A stretch of 64,000 bases of DNA from Parundibacterium terreum (GCF_014636315.1 NZ_BMED01000001.1:1245941-1309940); one strand, 5' to 3'; counted from the stretch's first letter, positions 32,999-42,215 are shown. Program-made: numbers and translations. Notes: generated by a model not told the origin, from the sequence alone.

Positions 32999-33484
32999 GA
33001 TGATTTCCCTTAATTTAAAAATATTATTTTTGAGTCCTACTATTTTTTTGAGTCCTGCTGCTTGCGTATCAGCAAATGCCATGCCAAGAAATATTTTTTC
33101 GCATAATCAATTGATTTATATGATTTAATTTCCTGGGTTCATTTCGACGCGTATCGTTCACGGTTTTAATGTAAAAAATATCGACGCATTTCCCTACGCT
33201 GTACGCTCCATAGATTTTGTCAATGCGGCAAGCCCAGCGAAGGCATTGATGAAAGAGTTGATGAATGAGTAAATGAACAATTTCCGGAAACGCTGATGTG
33301 ATTGATGCGATATCAGGAAGCCATGAAATCTTGCCAAGTTCCGAGCGGTAATGAGAACTTCAATGGGTGTTTTTATTTTTTTACAACGTTGATGCATAAC
33401 AAATTATTTGCATGCGCGACATGCCTTCGTATCTCGTCGTATATTACGGTTTCCCCTTTCACTTCCCGCACCAGGATGCCCGTA
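32999..33484. other. AT-rich intergenic region with short direct repeat
   Basis: About 486 bases containing the promoter of the PEP-CTERM gene. TTTTTGAGTCCT occurs twice 18 bases apart (33027-33038, 33045-33056). No gene with a ribosome site is apparent. Confidence 0.5.
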
Positions 33485-34096
33485 ATGTTCTCAATGACAG
33501 ACCGCCATACCGAATCAACCCGCTCCTCGGCCACGTCAGCGGCTGCACACTCCCTGCACCGTAGAGCTCATGGTTTTATGCTTCTTTGCGCCCTTGCCTA
33601 CGGCACTTCGGCGCATGCTGCCGGCAACGCCATGGAGCCATCCAAACTGATCACCGACAGCATCACCGTGAGCGGCGCGGTGGACAACAAGCTCACGCTG
33701 AAGGTGGCGGATTTAAAAGCTTTTCCACCGCAGCAGATCAGCGAGGTGCAATTGCAGGGACGTTCCGGCGCCAATGTGGGCAAGCTGATCAATGTAAAGG
33801 GCGTGCGCCTGCGCGATATCCTGGAAAAAGCGGTGGTATCCACCAAGGACCACAATGATGTGAAAAAAACCGTCATCATTGCCGGTGCCAGCGACGGCTA
33901 CAAGGTCGTGTATTCGTGGAGCGAAGTGTTCAACTCGGCACTGGGTGACGGCGTGATCGTCTATTTTGAAAAAGACGGCGCGCCGCTGGGCGATGACGAA
34001 GGCCGCATCGCAATGATTTCCGCCCAGGACTTGCGCACCGGCCCGCGGCATGTGAAATGGCTGCAATCGATAGAGGTTAAAAAAATCGCCGAATGA
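33485..34096 (+). CDS. Exported molybdopterin-oxidoreductase-fold protein
   Basis: About 203 residues. After a long N-region, FMLLCALAYGTSAHAAG forms a signal peptide. The mature part (ITVSGAVDNKLTLKVADLKAFPP, VKGVRLRDILEKAV, YKVVYSWSEVFNSALGDG, RTGPRHVKWLQSIEV) matches the oxidoreductase molybdopterin-binding domain of sulfite-oxidase-like proteins. The cysteine that ligates molybdenum in true enzymes is absent from the domain, so it may be a non-catalytic binding protein. The start, 33485 or 33494, is uncertain. Confidence 0.7.
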   Translation: MFSMTDRHTESTRSSATSAAAHSLHRRAHGFMLLCALAYGTSAHAAGNAMEPSKLITDSITVSGAVDNKLTLKVADLKAFPPQQISEVQLQGRSGANVGKLINVKGVRLRDILEKAVVSTKDHNDVKKTVIIAGASDGYKVVYSWSEVFNSALGDGVIVYFEKDGAPLGDDEGRIAMISAQDLRTGPRHVKWLQSIEVKKIAE

Positions 34097-34154
34097 CGGC
34101 AATGCTGCAGGACCGACGGCCCTTACCGGCAGCCCTGCACAGCACAATGAAGAT

Positions 34155-35063
34155 TTACGCAGGCGTGCCGGGCTGCGCCAGCTCCAGCAGGGTCTCGCGG
34201 AATATCCCTACCAGCGGCCGCAGGTTCACTTTGTGCCAGGCGGCCCATAAAGGCGTGCGGTAGCTAAACCACGGCAATTCGCGCAGCACCACGCTGGCCG
34301 ACGCGTGATGGCGCAAGCTTTCCTGCACCATCGTAATGCCCAGGTTGGCGGCCACCAGGCCAAGCGCCGTCAGCGGCTCGCTCGCTTCCATATGGATATC
34401 AGGCGTGAAGCCTGCGCGGGCGCAGGCCGCCACAAAATTGTCGTGTCCCAGTATGCCCTCCTGGTGTTTTACCGCTATCCATTCCTGCCCTGCCAAGTCG
34501 GCCGGAGCAAGTTTTGCCTTGGACGCCAGCGGGTGCGACTTGGGCAGCGCCAGCAACATGGGATCGCTCAGCACCTGCGCGCACTCCAGATCGGGATCAT
34601 TGGACGATGGCGGCTCGCACAGCAAGGCAATATCCAGGCTGCGCTGGCGCAAACCCTCAAGCTGATCCGACGATTGCAGGCTATACAGCGCGACATGCAC
34701 CTTGGGGCGCGTGGCGCGCAAGCTACGCAGTGCGTTCGGCAGCACGCCGGAATGCATGGCGTTTTCTATATAGCCTATGCACAGCCCTCCCTCGTCTCCC
34801 TTGCCCAGCCGGCGCGCCAGCGCCTCCAGCCGTTTGGCATGGGTCATGAAGGCTTGCGCCTCCGCCAGGAAAGTGCGGCCGTCGCGGGTGAGGCGTATGC
34901 GTTGCTGGCTGCGCTCAAACAGCGTCAGGCCCAGCTTTTCTTCCAGTTGCACGATCTGCCGGCTCAGCGGCGATTGCGAAATATGCAGGCGCTCGGATGC
35001 CCGGCCCACATGCTCTTCTTCGGCAACGGTAATGAAATAGTGAAGTTGGCGTATATCTAACAT
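34155..35063 (-). CDS. LysR family regulator of the aldo/keto reductase genes
   Basis: 302 residues. The N-terminal helix-turn-helix reads LHYFITVAEEEHVGRASERL and SQSPLSRQIVQLEEKLGLTLFERSQQRIRLT. A LysR substrate-binding domain follows. The start at 35063 (MLDIRQL) is the conserved LysR position. It faces the aldo/keto reductase gene across 190 bases, the normal layout for LysR control of a divergent target. Confidence 0.88.
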   Translation of the reverse strand: MLDIRQLHYFITVAEEEHVGRASERLHISQSPLSRQIVQLEEKLGLTLFERSQQRIRLTRDGRTFLAEAQAFMTHAKRLEALARRLGKGDEGGLCIGYIENAMHSGVLPNALRSLRATRPKVHVALYSLQSSDQLEGLRQRSLDIALLCEPPSSNDPDLECAQVLSDPMLLALPKSHPLASKAKLAPADLAGQEWIAVKHQEGILGHDNFVAACARAGFTPDIHMEASEPLTALGLVAANLGITMVQESLRHHASASVVLRELPWFSYRTPLWAAWHKVNLRPLVGIFRETLLELAQPGTPA

Positions 35064-35253
35064 GATGAATCCAATCAGACCCAAAAGGACTTAAGGTAGC
35101 TAAATTATGTCTTGGACAGTCTAATGTCGTCAACCTATACTTTCCTCACCGCTTCACTGCAAGCAAAGAATCACAGTAGCCCACAGCAGCCATAGCGGGG
35201 ATACAGGGCGGCCAATTTGGCCCCGACACAACACACTTATGAAGGAATGACAA

Positions 35254-36288
35254 ATGAGCATCAAGAATAGACTGCAAGGCAAGTTAGGTTTTGGAACAGC
35301 GCCGCTGGGCAATATGTTCCGCAACATCCCTGAAGATGAAGCAATGGCAACGGTCGATGCAGCCTGGGACCACGGCATCCGTTACTTTGATACCGCCCCT
35401 TTCTACGGTGCGGGCTTGTCCGAGATCCGTCTGGGCCAGGCATTGGCAAAACGCAAACGCAGCGACTATGTGCTCAGCACCAAGGTTGGCCGCCTGATCC
35501 TGGATGAACTGGAAGATGCTTCCAGCCGCGACCTCGGCGAAAAAGGCGGCTTGTTTGAGTTTGGCCGCGCCAACAAGATCGTCAACGACTACAGCGCCGA
35601 CGCCACGCTGCGTTCTATAGAAGACAGCTTGAAGCGCATGAAAACCGACCATATCGATATCGTCTGGGTACATGATGTGGCGCAGGATTTTTATGGCGAC
35701 GAATGGCTGGCGCAATATGAAACTGCCCGTACCGGCGCCTTCCGCGCATTGACACGCCTGCGTGAAGAAGGTGTGATCAAGGCCTGGGGCCTGGGCGTGA
35801 ATCGCGTGGAACCGCTGGAAATTACACTGGACCTGGCCGAAGCAAAACCGGATGCCTTCCTGCTGGCAGGCCGCTACACCCTGCTGGACCATGAGCGCGC
35901 GCTGCAAAGGCTGATGCCGGCCGCCGCCAAACAGAATGTGGATATCGTCGTCGGCGGCCCTTACAGTTCCGGCATCTTGGCAGGCGGCAGCCATTTTGAA
36001 TATCAGAAGGCCTCGCCGGAGATCATTGCCAAGGTGGAGCAGATCAAGCAGATCGCGCAGCGCCACAAGATCAGCGTCAAGGCAGCAGCTTTGCAATTTG
36101 CCCTGGCCAATCCTGCGGTTGCCGCAGTAATACCGGGCGCCAGCCGGCCTGAGCGCCTCACGGAAGACCAGGCAGCATTGAATGAAACCATCCCGGCGGC
36201 GTTCTGGCAAGAGATGCGTGAGCAAAAACTGGTGGCGCACGATGCACCACTTCCTATTGATTCGGCCAACCGCTCAGGCAAGGAGTAA
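35254..36288 (+). CDS. Aldo/keto reductase (D-threo-aldose 1-dehydrogenase-like)
   Basis: 344 residues with the AKR (beta/alpha)8 pattern: IRYFDTAPFYGAGLSE (catalytic Asp and Tyr), LSTKVGRL (catalytic Lys) and HIDIVWVHD (active-site His). An NADP-binding end AVIPGASRPERLTED is visible. The long insertion after VGR is typical of the D-threo-aldose/L-fucose or pyridoxal dehydrogenase branch. It would oxidise sugars or reduce aldehydes with NAD(P). The SRPBCC gene starts four bases after its stop. Confidence 0.87.
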   Translation: MSIKNRLQGKLGFGTAPLGNMFRNIPEDEAMATVDAAWDHGIRYFDTAPFYGAGLSEIRLGQALAKRKRSDYVLSTKVGRLILDELEDASSRDLGEKGGLFEFGRANKIVNDYSADATLRSIEDSLKRMKTDHIDIVWVHDVAQDFYGDEWLAQYETARTGAFRALTRLREEGVIKAWGLGVNRVEPLEITLDLAEAKPDAFLLAGRYTLLDHERALQRLMPAAAKQNVDIVVGGPYSSGILAGGSHFEYQKASPEIIAKVEQIKQIAQRHKISVKAAALQFALANPAVAAVIPGASRPERLTEDQAALNETIPAAFWQEMREQKLVAHDAPLPIDSANRSGKE

Positions 36289-36292
36289 AGCG

Positions 36293-36709
36293 ATGTCCAG
36301 CACCACAGCAAGCATAGAGATTGCAGCCACGCCGGACCAGGTGTGGCAATTGATAGGCGGTTTCGATTCACTACCGAACTGGCTGCCGTATATCCCGCGC
36401 AGCGAACTGAGCCACGGCGGACGCGTGCGCCGGCTGGAAACACCGGCAGGTGACGTCATCATAGAAAGGCTGCAATCCTTCAATGAAAAGGAGCGCTACT
36501 ACAGCTATTCCATCATGCAGGCGCCCTTCCCCGCCAGCAACTACGTGTCCATGCTACGTGTACGCGAAGCCAATGATAACAAGGGGTCGCTGGTGGAATG
36601 GTCGGGCAGCTTCACGCCGGTGGGCGTCAGTGATGAAGAAGTCACGCAGCTTTTCCACGGCATTTATACCGATGGGCTGGATGCCTTGAAAAAGAATTTC
36701 ACCAACTGA
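36293..36709 (+). CDS. SRPBCC (START-like) family protein
   Basis: A 138-residue helix-grip protein: ASIEIAATPDQVWQLIGGFDSLPNWLP at the start, RRLETPAGDVIIERL and LVEWSGSFTPVG later. This matches the polyketide cyclase/START-like family that binds hydrophobic ligands in a central cavity. The ribosome site AAGGAG lies inside the end of the aldo/keto reductase gene, so the two are translationally linked. A strong terminator follows at 36719. Confidence 0.85.
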   Translation: MSSTTASIEIAATPDQVWQLIGGFDSLPNWLPYIPRSELSHGGRVRRLETPAGDVIIERLQSFNEKERYYSYSIMQAPFPASNYVSMLRVREANDNKGSLVEWSGSFTPVGVSDEEVTQLFHGIYTDGLDALKKNFTN

Positions 36710-36718
36710 TGTAATGAA

Positions 36719-36751
36719 GCCGTTGCAATATTTATGCAACGGCTTTTTTTT
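36719..36751 (+). terminator. Rho-independent terminator after the AKR-SRPBCC operon
   Basis: GCCGTTGCA stem (36719-36727), seven-base loop, TGCAACGGC (36735-36743), then eight T residues. A textbook plus-strand terminator. Confidence 0.9.
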
Positions 36752-36986
36752 AAAACGCAGGGTGTTATTCATCCCCCTAGTTTCGCCAGGGAAAGAAGAT
36801 GCAGCAGTAAAGCTCAAATGTAAAAATTGGCGAAACAGATTGCCTTCATCGCAGGCACTTCTATACTCAATAAGCTGAGCATCTTGCTAACAGATGCCTC
36901 ACATAGAACACATCTATGGCTTAGCGCCATCAATAGTTCTTCCCGATTTTTGTTCGCAATCCATTTGCATTTGGGAGCACCAGATC

Positions 36987-38555
36987 ATGGCAAGCAATTC
37001 CACACACACCATCGTCGCCGGCAGCGAGCGCAAGCCCATGCGCGGCGCGCATTCCCTGGGACCGGTCCAGCCCGATCAACAGGTAGAAATCACCATCAGG
37101 CTGAGGGATAAATCCGGTTCGCAAACAACCGGCACGCATGCGACATCGGCTGACACGCATCCCGCCGCACGCGGCTATATGACGCGCGAAGAATTTGCCG
37201 CCGCGCATGGGGCAAGTGCGAGTGACATTGCCGCCATTAAAGCTTTCGCGGAGCTGCATCAACTGGTATTGGTCGCAACCGACGCCGCACAGCGCAGCAT
37301 GATCCTTTCCGGTACCGCTGCCGCAATGAACAAGGCTTTTGGCGTGACGCTGGAAGAATATGAACACCCAGATGGAACCTATCGCGGCCGCGTCGGGCAT
37401 GTATCTGTGCCGGCTGATATTGCGGCCATTGTTGAAGGCGTCTTTGGCCTGGATGACCGCCCGCAGGCAACCACCAAGTTCAAGATCAAGCGCCTGGCTG
37501 ATGCACCGGTAGCGCACGCCGCAGCCAATGGCTCATTTACGCCGCCGGAGCTGGCGAAACTGTATAACTTCCCTCCTGGCCTGGACGGCAAGGGCCAATG
37601 CATAGGCATTATTGAGCTGGGCGGCGGCACGCGTCCGGCGGATATCAAAACCTACTTCAGCAGCCTGGGCCTGGCGACACCGAATGTCAAAGTCATTTCC
37701 GTCGATCATGCCAAGAACCGCCCAACCACATCCGACAGTGCAGACGGCGAGGTCATGCTGGATATTGAAGTCGCCGGCGCGGTTGCACCCAAGGCGACTA
37801 TCGCGGTGTATTTTGCGCCGAATACCGATCGCGGTTTTCTGGATGCAATTACCACTGCCGTACATGACAAGGTGAACAAGCCATCTGTCATCTCCATCAG
37901 TTGGGGCTCGGCGGAAGTGCATTGGACCGCGCAGGCAATGGCGTCCTTTGAACAAGCCTTTGCCGATGCGGCAGCGATGGGCGTGACCATCTGTGCCGCC
38001 GCAGGCGACAATGGCTCCACGGATGGCGAAACCGATGGCAGCCAGAATGTGGACTTTCCGGCATCCGCGCCGCATGCGTTGGGTTGCGGCGGCACCAAGC
38101 TGGTGGTGAGCGCCACAGGTGCACTCACCGAGACCGTGTGGAATGAGGCGGCGGACAGCGCCACCGGCGGCGGCTTCAGCACCCACTTCCCTGTTCCTTC
38201 TTATCAAACCGCGCTGGGCAAGGCATTGACGGGGCGCGGCGTACCGGACGTAGCGGGTGACGCCGATCCGACCAGCGGCTATGCGGTGCGCGTGGATGGT
38301 AAAAACCTGGTGATAGGCGGCACCAGCGCGGTCGCGCCTTTGTGGGCGGGGCTGATTGCGCTCTTCAACCAGAAACTGGGGCACCCGGTGGGATTCTTGA
38401 ATCCCCTATTGTACGGTTCGCTAAAAGGCAAAGGCGTCACGCGGGATATTACCCAGGGAAATAACGGCGCGCAAAAAGCAGCGACAGGATGGGATGCCTG
38501 CACAGGATGGGGCACGCCGGACGGGCTAAAACTGCTGCAGGCACTCAGTAGCTGA
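36987..38555 (+). CDS. Sedolisin (S53) family serine peptidase
   Basis: 522 residues. An N-terminal pro-domain (RGYMTREEFAAAHGASASDI, VFGLDDRP) is followed by the S53 catalytic domain: GEVMLDIEVAGAVAPKA holds the Glu/Asp pair, the Ser is in GGTSAVAPLWAG, and a calcium-site region GWDACTGWGTP closes it. Kumamolisin-type enzymes are acid peptidases. There is no signal peptide on this start, so secretion is not explained. The ATG at 36987 follows GGGAGC. The longer frame to 36894 has no support. Confidence 0.87.
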   Translation: MASNSTHTIVAGSERKPMRGAHSLGPVQPDQQVEITIRLRDKSGSQTTGTHATSADTHPAARGYMTREEFAAAHGASASDIAAIKAFAELHQLVLVATDAAQRSMILSGTAAAMNKAFGVTLEEYEHPDGTYRGRVGHVSVPADIAAIVEGVFGLDDRPQATTKFKIKRLADAPVAHAAANGSFTPPELAKLYNFPPGLDGKGQCIGIIELGGGTRPADIKTYFSSLGLATPNVKVISVDHAKNRPTTSDSADGEVMLDIEVAGAVAPKATIAVYFAPNTDRGFLDAITTAVHDKVNKPSVISISWGSAEVHWTAQAMASFEQAFADAAAMGVTICAAAGDNGSTDGETDGSQNVDFPASAPHALGCGGTKLVVSATGALTETVWNEAADSATGGGFSTHFPVPSYQTALGKALTGRGVPDVAGDADPTSGYAVRVDGKNLVIGGTSAVAPLWAGLIALFNQKLGHPVGFLNPLLYGSLKGKGVTRDITQGNNGAQKAATGWDACTGWGTPDGLKLLQALSS

Positions 38556-38628
38556 AGGAGCAGCCCGGCATGACGAAGCGCATGCATGCATGCCATCTCA
38601 TCGATGGCATGCATGGCCCAATCTACTA

Positions 38629-39597
38629 TCAGCCGGCGAGCAGGCTACAGAAGCGCTCTATATCCACATTGCCACCGCTGACGAACACGCCCACGCGCTT
38701 GCCTTTCAATTGCTCCTTCATCTTTCTGGCGGCAGCAAAGCCGAGGCAGCCTGTGGGTTCTATCACCAGCTTCATGCGCGAAGCGGCAAAGCGCATCGCC
38801 TCCACCAGCTCGGCATCGCTGGCGGTGAGGATGTCATCCACGTGCCGGCGGATAAGCTCAAACGTGTAGTTGCCCAGATGCTGCGTCTGTGCACCATCGG
38901 CGATGGTTTTGGGTGTATCGATATGGACGATGGAACCGGAACGGAAGGATTGCTGGCCGTCATTGCCGGCTTCAGGCTCTACGCCATATAGCTTGCAGTT
39001 GGGCGAAAGCGCGCGGGTTGCCAGAGCGGAGCCGGACAACAGTCCGCCGCCGCCCAGCGGCACGAAGAAAGCATCCAGCTCGCCTACTTCTTCAAACAAT
39101 TCCTTGGCTGCCGTACCCTGGCCGGCGATCACGTCCGGATGGTCATACGGTGGAATCAGTGTGTAGCCATGCTTCTCTGCCAGGTCGCGCCCTATCTGTT
39201 CACGGTCTTCGGTGTAGCGGTCATAGGTAATGACATTGCCGCCATACCCGCGGGTGGCGGCGATTTTTGCGGCAGGCGCGTCTTGCGGCATGACGATGGT
39301 GGCAGGCATGCCGAGCAGCCTGGCAGACAACGCGATGGCCTGCGCATGGTTACCGGAAGAGAATGCCACTACGCCCGCCTTGCGCTGCTCAGGCGTGAAC
39401 TTGGACAGGGCATTGAATCCGCCGCGAAACTTGAAGGCGCCCATGCGCTGCAGGTTCTCGCATTTGAAAAAAACTTCGCAGCCCAGCTCTTCATTGAGGG
39501 TGCGCGAAGTAATCACCGGTGTCTTGTGTGCATGGCCCTTGATGCGCTCTGCGGCAGCAACGACGTCTTCGAAAGTGGGGAGCGTAAGCGTATTCAT
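38629..39597 (-). CDS. PLP-dependent threonine/hydroxyaspartate dehydratase-type enzyme
   Basis: 322 residues of fold-type II PLP enzyme: Schiff-base Lys56 in GAFKFRGG, SSGNHAQA substrate loop, GGGGLLSG phosphate cup. It lacks the ACT regulatory domain of biosynthetic IlvA, so it is the catabolic/serine racemase-like class that includes L-threo-3-hydroxyaspartate ammonia-lyase. The neighbouring ornithine cyclodeaminase-like enzyme makes a hydroxyaspartate or imino-acid pathway plausible. The start at 39597 has only a weak ribosome site, but the N-terminus fits the family. Confidence 0.82.
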   Translation of the reverse strand: MNTLTLPTFEDVVAAAERIKGHAHKTPVITSRTLNEELGCEVFFKCENLQRMGAFKFRGGFNALSKFTPEQRKAGVVAFSSGNHAQAIALSARLLGMPATIVMPQDAPAAKIAATRGYGGNVITYDRYTEDREQIGRDLAEKHGYTLIPPYDHPDVIAGQGTAAKELFEEVGELDAFFVPLGGGGLLSGSALATRALSPNCKLYGVEPEAGNDGQQSFRSGSIVHIDTPKTIADGAQTQHLGNYTFELIRRHVDDILTASDAELVEAMRFAASRMKLVIEPTGCLGFAAARKMKEQLKGKRVGVFVSGGNVDIERFCSLLAG

Positions 39598-39645
39598 GGT
39601 CTGGCCTGATGAGTGAAAGAGGATCAAAGGGAATAAAAAATAAGG

Positions 39646-39684
39646 GTCTGTTTGAAGAGTCTGTTTGAAGAGTCTGTTTGAGAG
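39646..39684. repeat. 13-bp tandem repeat, three copies
   Basis: GTCTGTTTGAAGA occurs twice exactly and a third time as GTCTGTTTGAGAG, in the 105-base gap between the dehydratase start (39597) and the end of the ornithine-cyclodeaminase gene. It lies where the dehydratase leader should be, so unit number could affect expression. Confidence 0.75.
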
Positions 39685-39702
39685 CCTATTTAGAACAGCA
39701 GG

Positions 39703-40674
39703 CTACCAGGGCCACGCAATGCGGGAACCCATGCCCTGCTCCATTGCCTGTTGTTGGATCAGCCTGGCCACGGTCAAGTCTTGCAGCGCAAGGCCGGTCA
39801 TGTCGAAGACGGTGATATCGTCTGCATGCCGCTGCAAAACGCTCTTCCCGGTCAGCAGGTCGCCGATTTCGGTGCAAGGCGTTTCCGGCAGCCATTGGGT
39901 TTCGCCTATCCGGCGCGCCTGCTCCACATCATCCACGACTAGGCGAACCTGCTTCAGCAAGCCTGCCGGCAGCTCGCGTTTGCCGCGCGTGTCCGTGCCT
40001 ACGCAATTCAGATGGGTGCCGGGCCGCACTGCCTGCAAATCAAAGAGCGGCCCAGCTCCCGGAGTGGCTGTGATGACGATATCGCTCGCAGCAACCGCCG
40101 CGTTGGCATCTGTGGCAAGTGCGATCTTGCACCTGCCTGAAAAATACGCTTCAAACGCGGCGTTCACCTTGCCGCTTGATGACACATACTTTACTTCCTG
40201 CAGCGCAGGCAACAGCTTCAACGCAAATTCCAACTGCACCCGTGCCTGCACGCCGGTACCGAAGACACAGGCCTGCCGGCTATCAGGCCGCGCCAGCAAT
40301 TGCAGGCCTATGCCACCGGCAGCACCGGTGCGCGCGGTGGTGATGGCATTACCGTCAACCACGCACAGCGGACGGCCGCTAGCCGGATCAAACAGCAATA
40401 TTGTCGCCTGATGCGGTTCAGCGCCCACGGCCCGATTGGCTGGCCAGAACCCCGCTGCCTTGAAGCCCAGCAAAGCTTGCGACGGCACATCACCGGATTT
40501 GATGCCGAAGGTGCCTCCGGTGGACAAGGCTTCACGCACCACAGGGAAGATACGGCCCTCGCGCCGGCTGTGCAGCGTAAAGGCTTCGCGCACGGCTAGC
40601 AAGACCTGATCCGGCAGCAGCAATGCTTCTACTGCGTTCTTGTCCAGCAATAAGAGTTGGGCATCATTAGACAT
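39703..40674 (-). CDS. Ornithine cyclodeaminase/mu-crystallin family reductase
   Basis: 323 residues. A Rossmann motif is visible in ACVFGTGVQARVQLEFAL, and GIKSGDVP and ATILLFDPASGRPLCVVD are family-typical. Members include ornithine cyclodeaminase, ketimine and iminosuccinate reductases and opine dehydrogenases. Pairing with the upstream regulator and downstream dehydratase argues for an imino-acid reductase rather than ornithine cyclodeaminase, as inference. It starts 12 bases after the stop codon of the regulator gene, so all three probably share a transcript. Confidence 0.83.
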   Translation of the reverse strand: MSNDAQLLLLDKNAVEALLLPDQVLLAVREAFTLHSRREGRIFPVVREALSTGGTFGIKSGDVPSQALLGFKAAGFWPANRAVGAEPHQATILLFDPASGRPLCVVDGNAITTARTGAAGGIGLQLLARPDSRQACVFGTGVQARVQLEFALKLLPALQEVKYVSSSGKVNAAFEAYFSGRCKIALATDANAAVAASDIVITATPGAGPLFDLQAVRPGTHLNCVGTDTRGKRELPAGLLKQVRLVVDDVEQARRIGETQWLPETPCTEIGDLLTGKSVLQRHADDITVFDMTGLALQDLTVARLIQQQAMEQGMGSRIAWPW

Positions 40675-40686
40675 GATCAGGCATAA

Positions 40687-41316
40687 TTATTTGGCATAGT
40701 TATACACCGAGGCGCGAGACACGCCCAGATGGGCGGCAATGGTTTCCATGGCGCGGCGTGCATCCAGCAGGCCGGCAGTCTTCAATTCCTGCAGCAGTGC
40801 GCGGCGCTCCGCTGCCTTGAGCGCGCGTGGCGTAGTCGCCAGCCGGGCCACAAACTGGTCTATCCTGTCGCGTATCAGATCGGCACTGGCGGGGTCCAGC
40901 ATTTCCTTCGGCGCATTTGCCGTATCCACACTGACGAACTGCGACATCGCCGCCTGGAAGCTGTTAAACAGAGTCAGGTCCACATTCATACACAGCGCGG
41001 CAATATAGTTGCCGTCACCATCCTTGATGCCGATGGACGTGCTCTTCGCCTGGCGCCCGTCCGGAAACTGGTTGGCGTAGTTGGCAATCACCTGCTCAAA
41101 ATCCGGGTCCAGGATGCGCGCCAGCCCCAGCTCGGTAGCCGGATGGCCGACTGCGCGGCCGGAAAGATTGTTATGGATGGCCAGCACCGCATGCTTGGGG
41201 TCCAGCAGATCATGTACCACGACTTCGCAAAACGGTGCGAAGGTGGCGCCCAAGCCTTGGGCAATCTGCTTGAGCTGATTCAGCAACAGCGCTTGTTCCG
41301 GAGTTTTCTTTTTCAT
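40687..41316 (-). CDS. YheO/DauR-like PAS-HTH transcriptional regulator
   Basis: 209 residues. An N-terminal YheO-type PAS-like domain (FAPFCEVVVHDLLDPKHAVLAIHNNLSGRAVG, STSIGIKDGDGNYIAALCMNVDL) is followed by a helix-turn-helix near the end (RRAMETIAAHLGVSRASVYNY). DauR-type proteins of this architecture control D-amino acid catabolism. Here it likely controls the cyclodeaminase-like and dehydratase genes that follow in the same direction. Confidence 0.85.
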   Translation of the reverse strand: MKKKTPEQALLLNQLKQIAQGLGATFAPFCEVVVHDLLDPKHAVLAIHNNLSGRAVGHPATELGLARILDPDFEQVIANYANQFPDGRQAKSTSIGIKDGDGNYIAALCMNVDLTLFNSFQAAMSQFVSVDTANAPKEMLDPASADLIRDRIDQFVARLATTPRALKAAERRALLQELKTAGLLDARRAMETIAAHLGVSRASVYNYAK

Positions 41317-41446
41317 GTTAGATATTTTGTCTAAACTCAGATAAAATGTCAAACACAATATAGAACACTATTGCGGCATCGGTTTATGCTGATCAGATGT
41401 CAATCAGATTCCCTGACAGCAATGCAAAGCAAGCTCCTGCACCGGT

Positions 41447-41875
41447 TCAGGCCGCCTGATCCAGCCGGGCATTCAAGGCTATCAATTCCGTCAGGGCCTT
41501 GGGTTCGTAGTAGGCGACCCAGATTGATTTTGCCTTACCGTCCTTGATCACAAAATGCTCCGAAATCTTCAGCATCGCTGATGTTCCCATCACACCAACG
41601 TTGATCAAGGCCACCACATCCTCTCCTTCTGCGACGAGGCTTGCAAACGAGAAGCGACTGAAATCCAGCACTCGCGCTACCTGCGGCAGCGTCACCTTCA
41701 AATACTCTTCGACAGTGATAGTTGTTCCACCCCATGGCAGGTAGTCAGGCGCTCCGCATGTAAAGTCCGGGTGTAGCAATTTTTCCATGCGGGCCAGATC
41801 CTTTTGAACCGCACACACATAGAATTGACGCACGACGGCCTTGCTGGCCTCGGTAGTACCGCTGATATTCACCAT
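41447..41875 (-). CDS. SnoaL/NTF2-like protein
   Basis: 142 residues with the NTF2 fold pattern: ASKAVVRQFYVCAVQKDLARMEKLLHPDFT, then GGTTITVEEYLKVTLPQVA, with a final strand HFVIKDGKAKSIWVAYYEP. These proteins are ketosteroid isomerase-like or bind small molecules. No catalytic residue can be assigned. The start at 41875 follows AAGGAACTGG. A longer frame to 41998 is unsupported. It stands alone. Confidence 0.75.
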   Translation of the reverse strand: MVNISGTTEASKAVVRQFYVCAVQKDLARMEKLLHPDFTCGAPDYLPWGGTTITVEEYLKVTLPQVARVLDFSRFSFASLVAEGEDVVALINVGVMGTSAMLKISEHFVIKDGKAKSIWVAYYEPKALTELIALNARLDQAA

Positions 41876-42215
41876 TTTTCCAGTTCCTTGGGAGTTCTGA
41901 TATTGAGAGCGATACCCTTCTGGCCGAGATGCCGCTGGGATGCCACTGAATAGCCTGCATGCATAAGAGCAAAGGCATGATTTGCAGTGTATGGACAAGC
42001 TGTGCGCAGCACATCACGCGAAATGAGTGCGGTGAGCTAGTACTTTAGGGTAGCCGGAAATGACGACGGGGAAGAATACCAACAAGATACGGATACGCGC
42101 GCACCGGCTTGATGAGCTAGCACCCCAAAAAGATGCGGGCTTGCAGGGCGCAGAAAATGTGCCGGCATCATAATGGTGACGCCGGCAACTTTAAGACAGA
42201 TAGCAGCACACAGGC
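41876..42215. other. Intergenic region with hairpin
   Basis: About 340 bases. TGCCGGC (42160-42166) pairs with GCCGGCA (42181-42187) after the end of the minus-strand propeller kinase, and on that strand ACATTTTC follows, so it may act as a weak terminator. A 37-codon frame at 42060-42173 is preceded by AGGG but looks non-conserved. Confidence 0.45.

Noticed and set aside
35284-36240. 318-codon minus-strand frame opposite the aldo/keto reductase
   Set aside because: The plus-strand frame has the AKR catalytic residues and a good ribosome site.
37533-38384. Long minus-strand frame opposite the sedolisin gene
   Set aside because: It has atypical composition rich in Arg, His and Gly, and the plus-strand gene has catalytic motifs.
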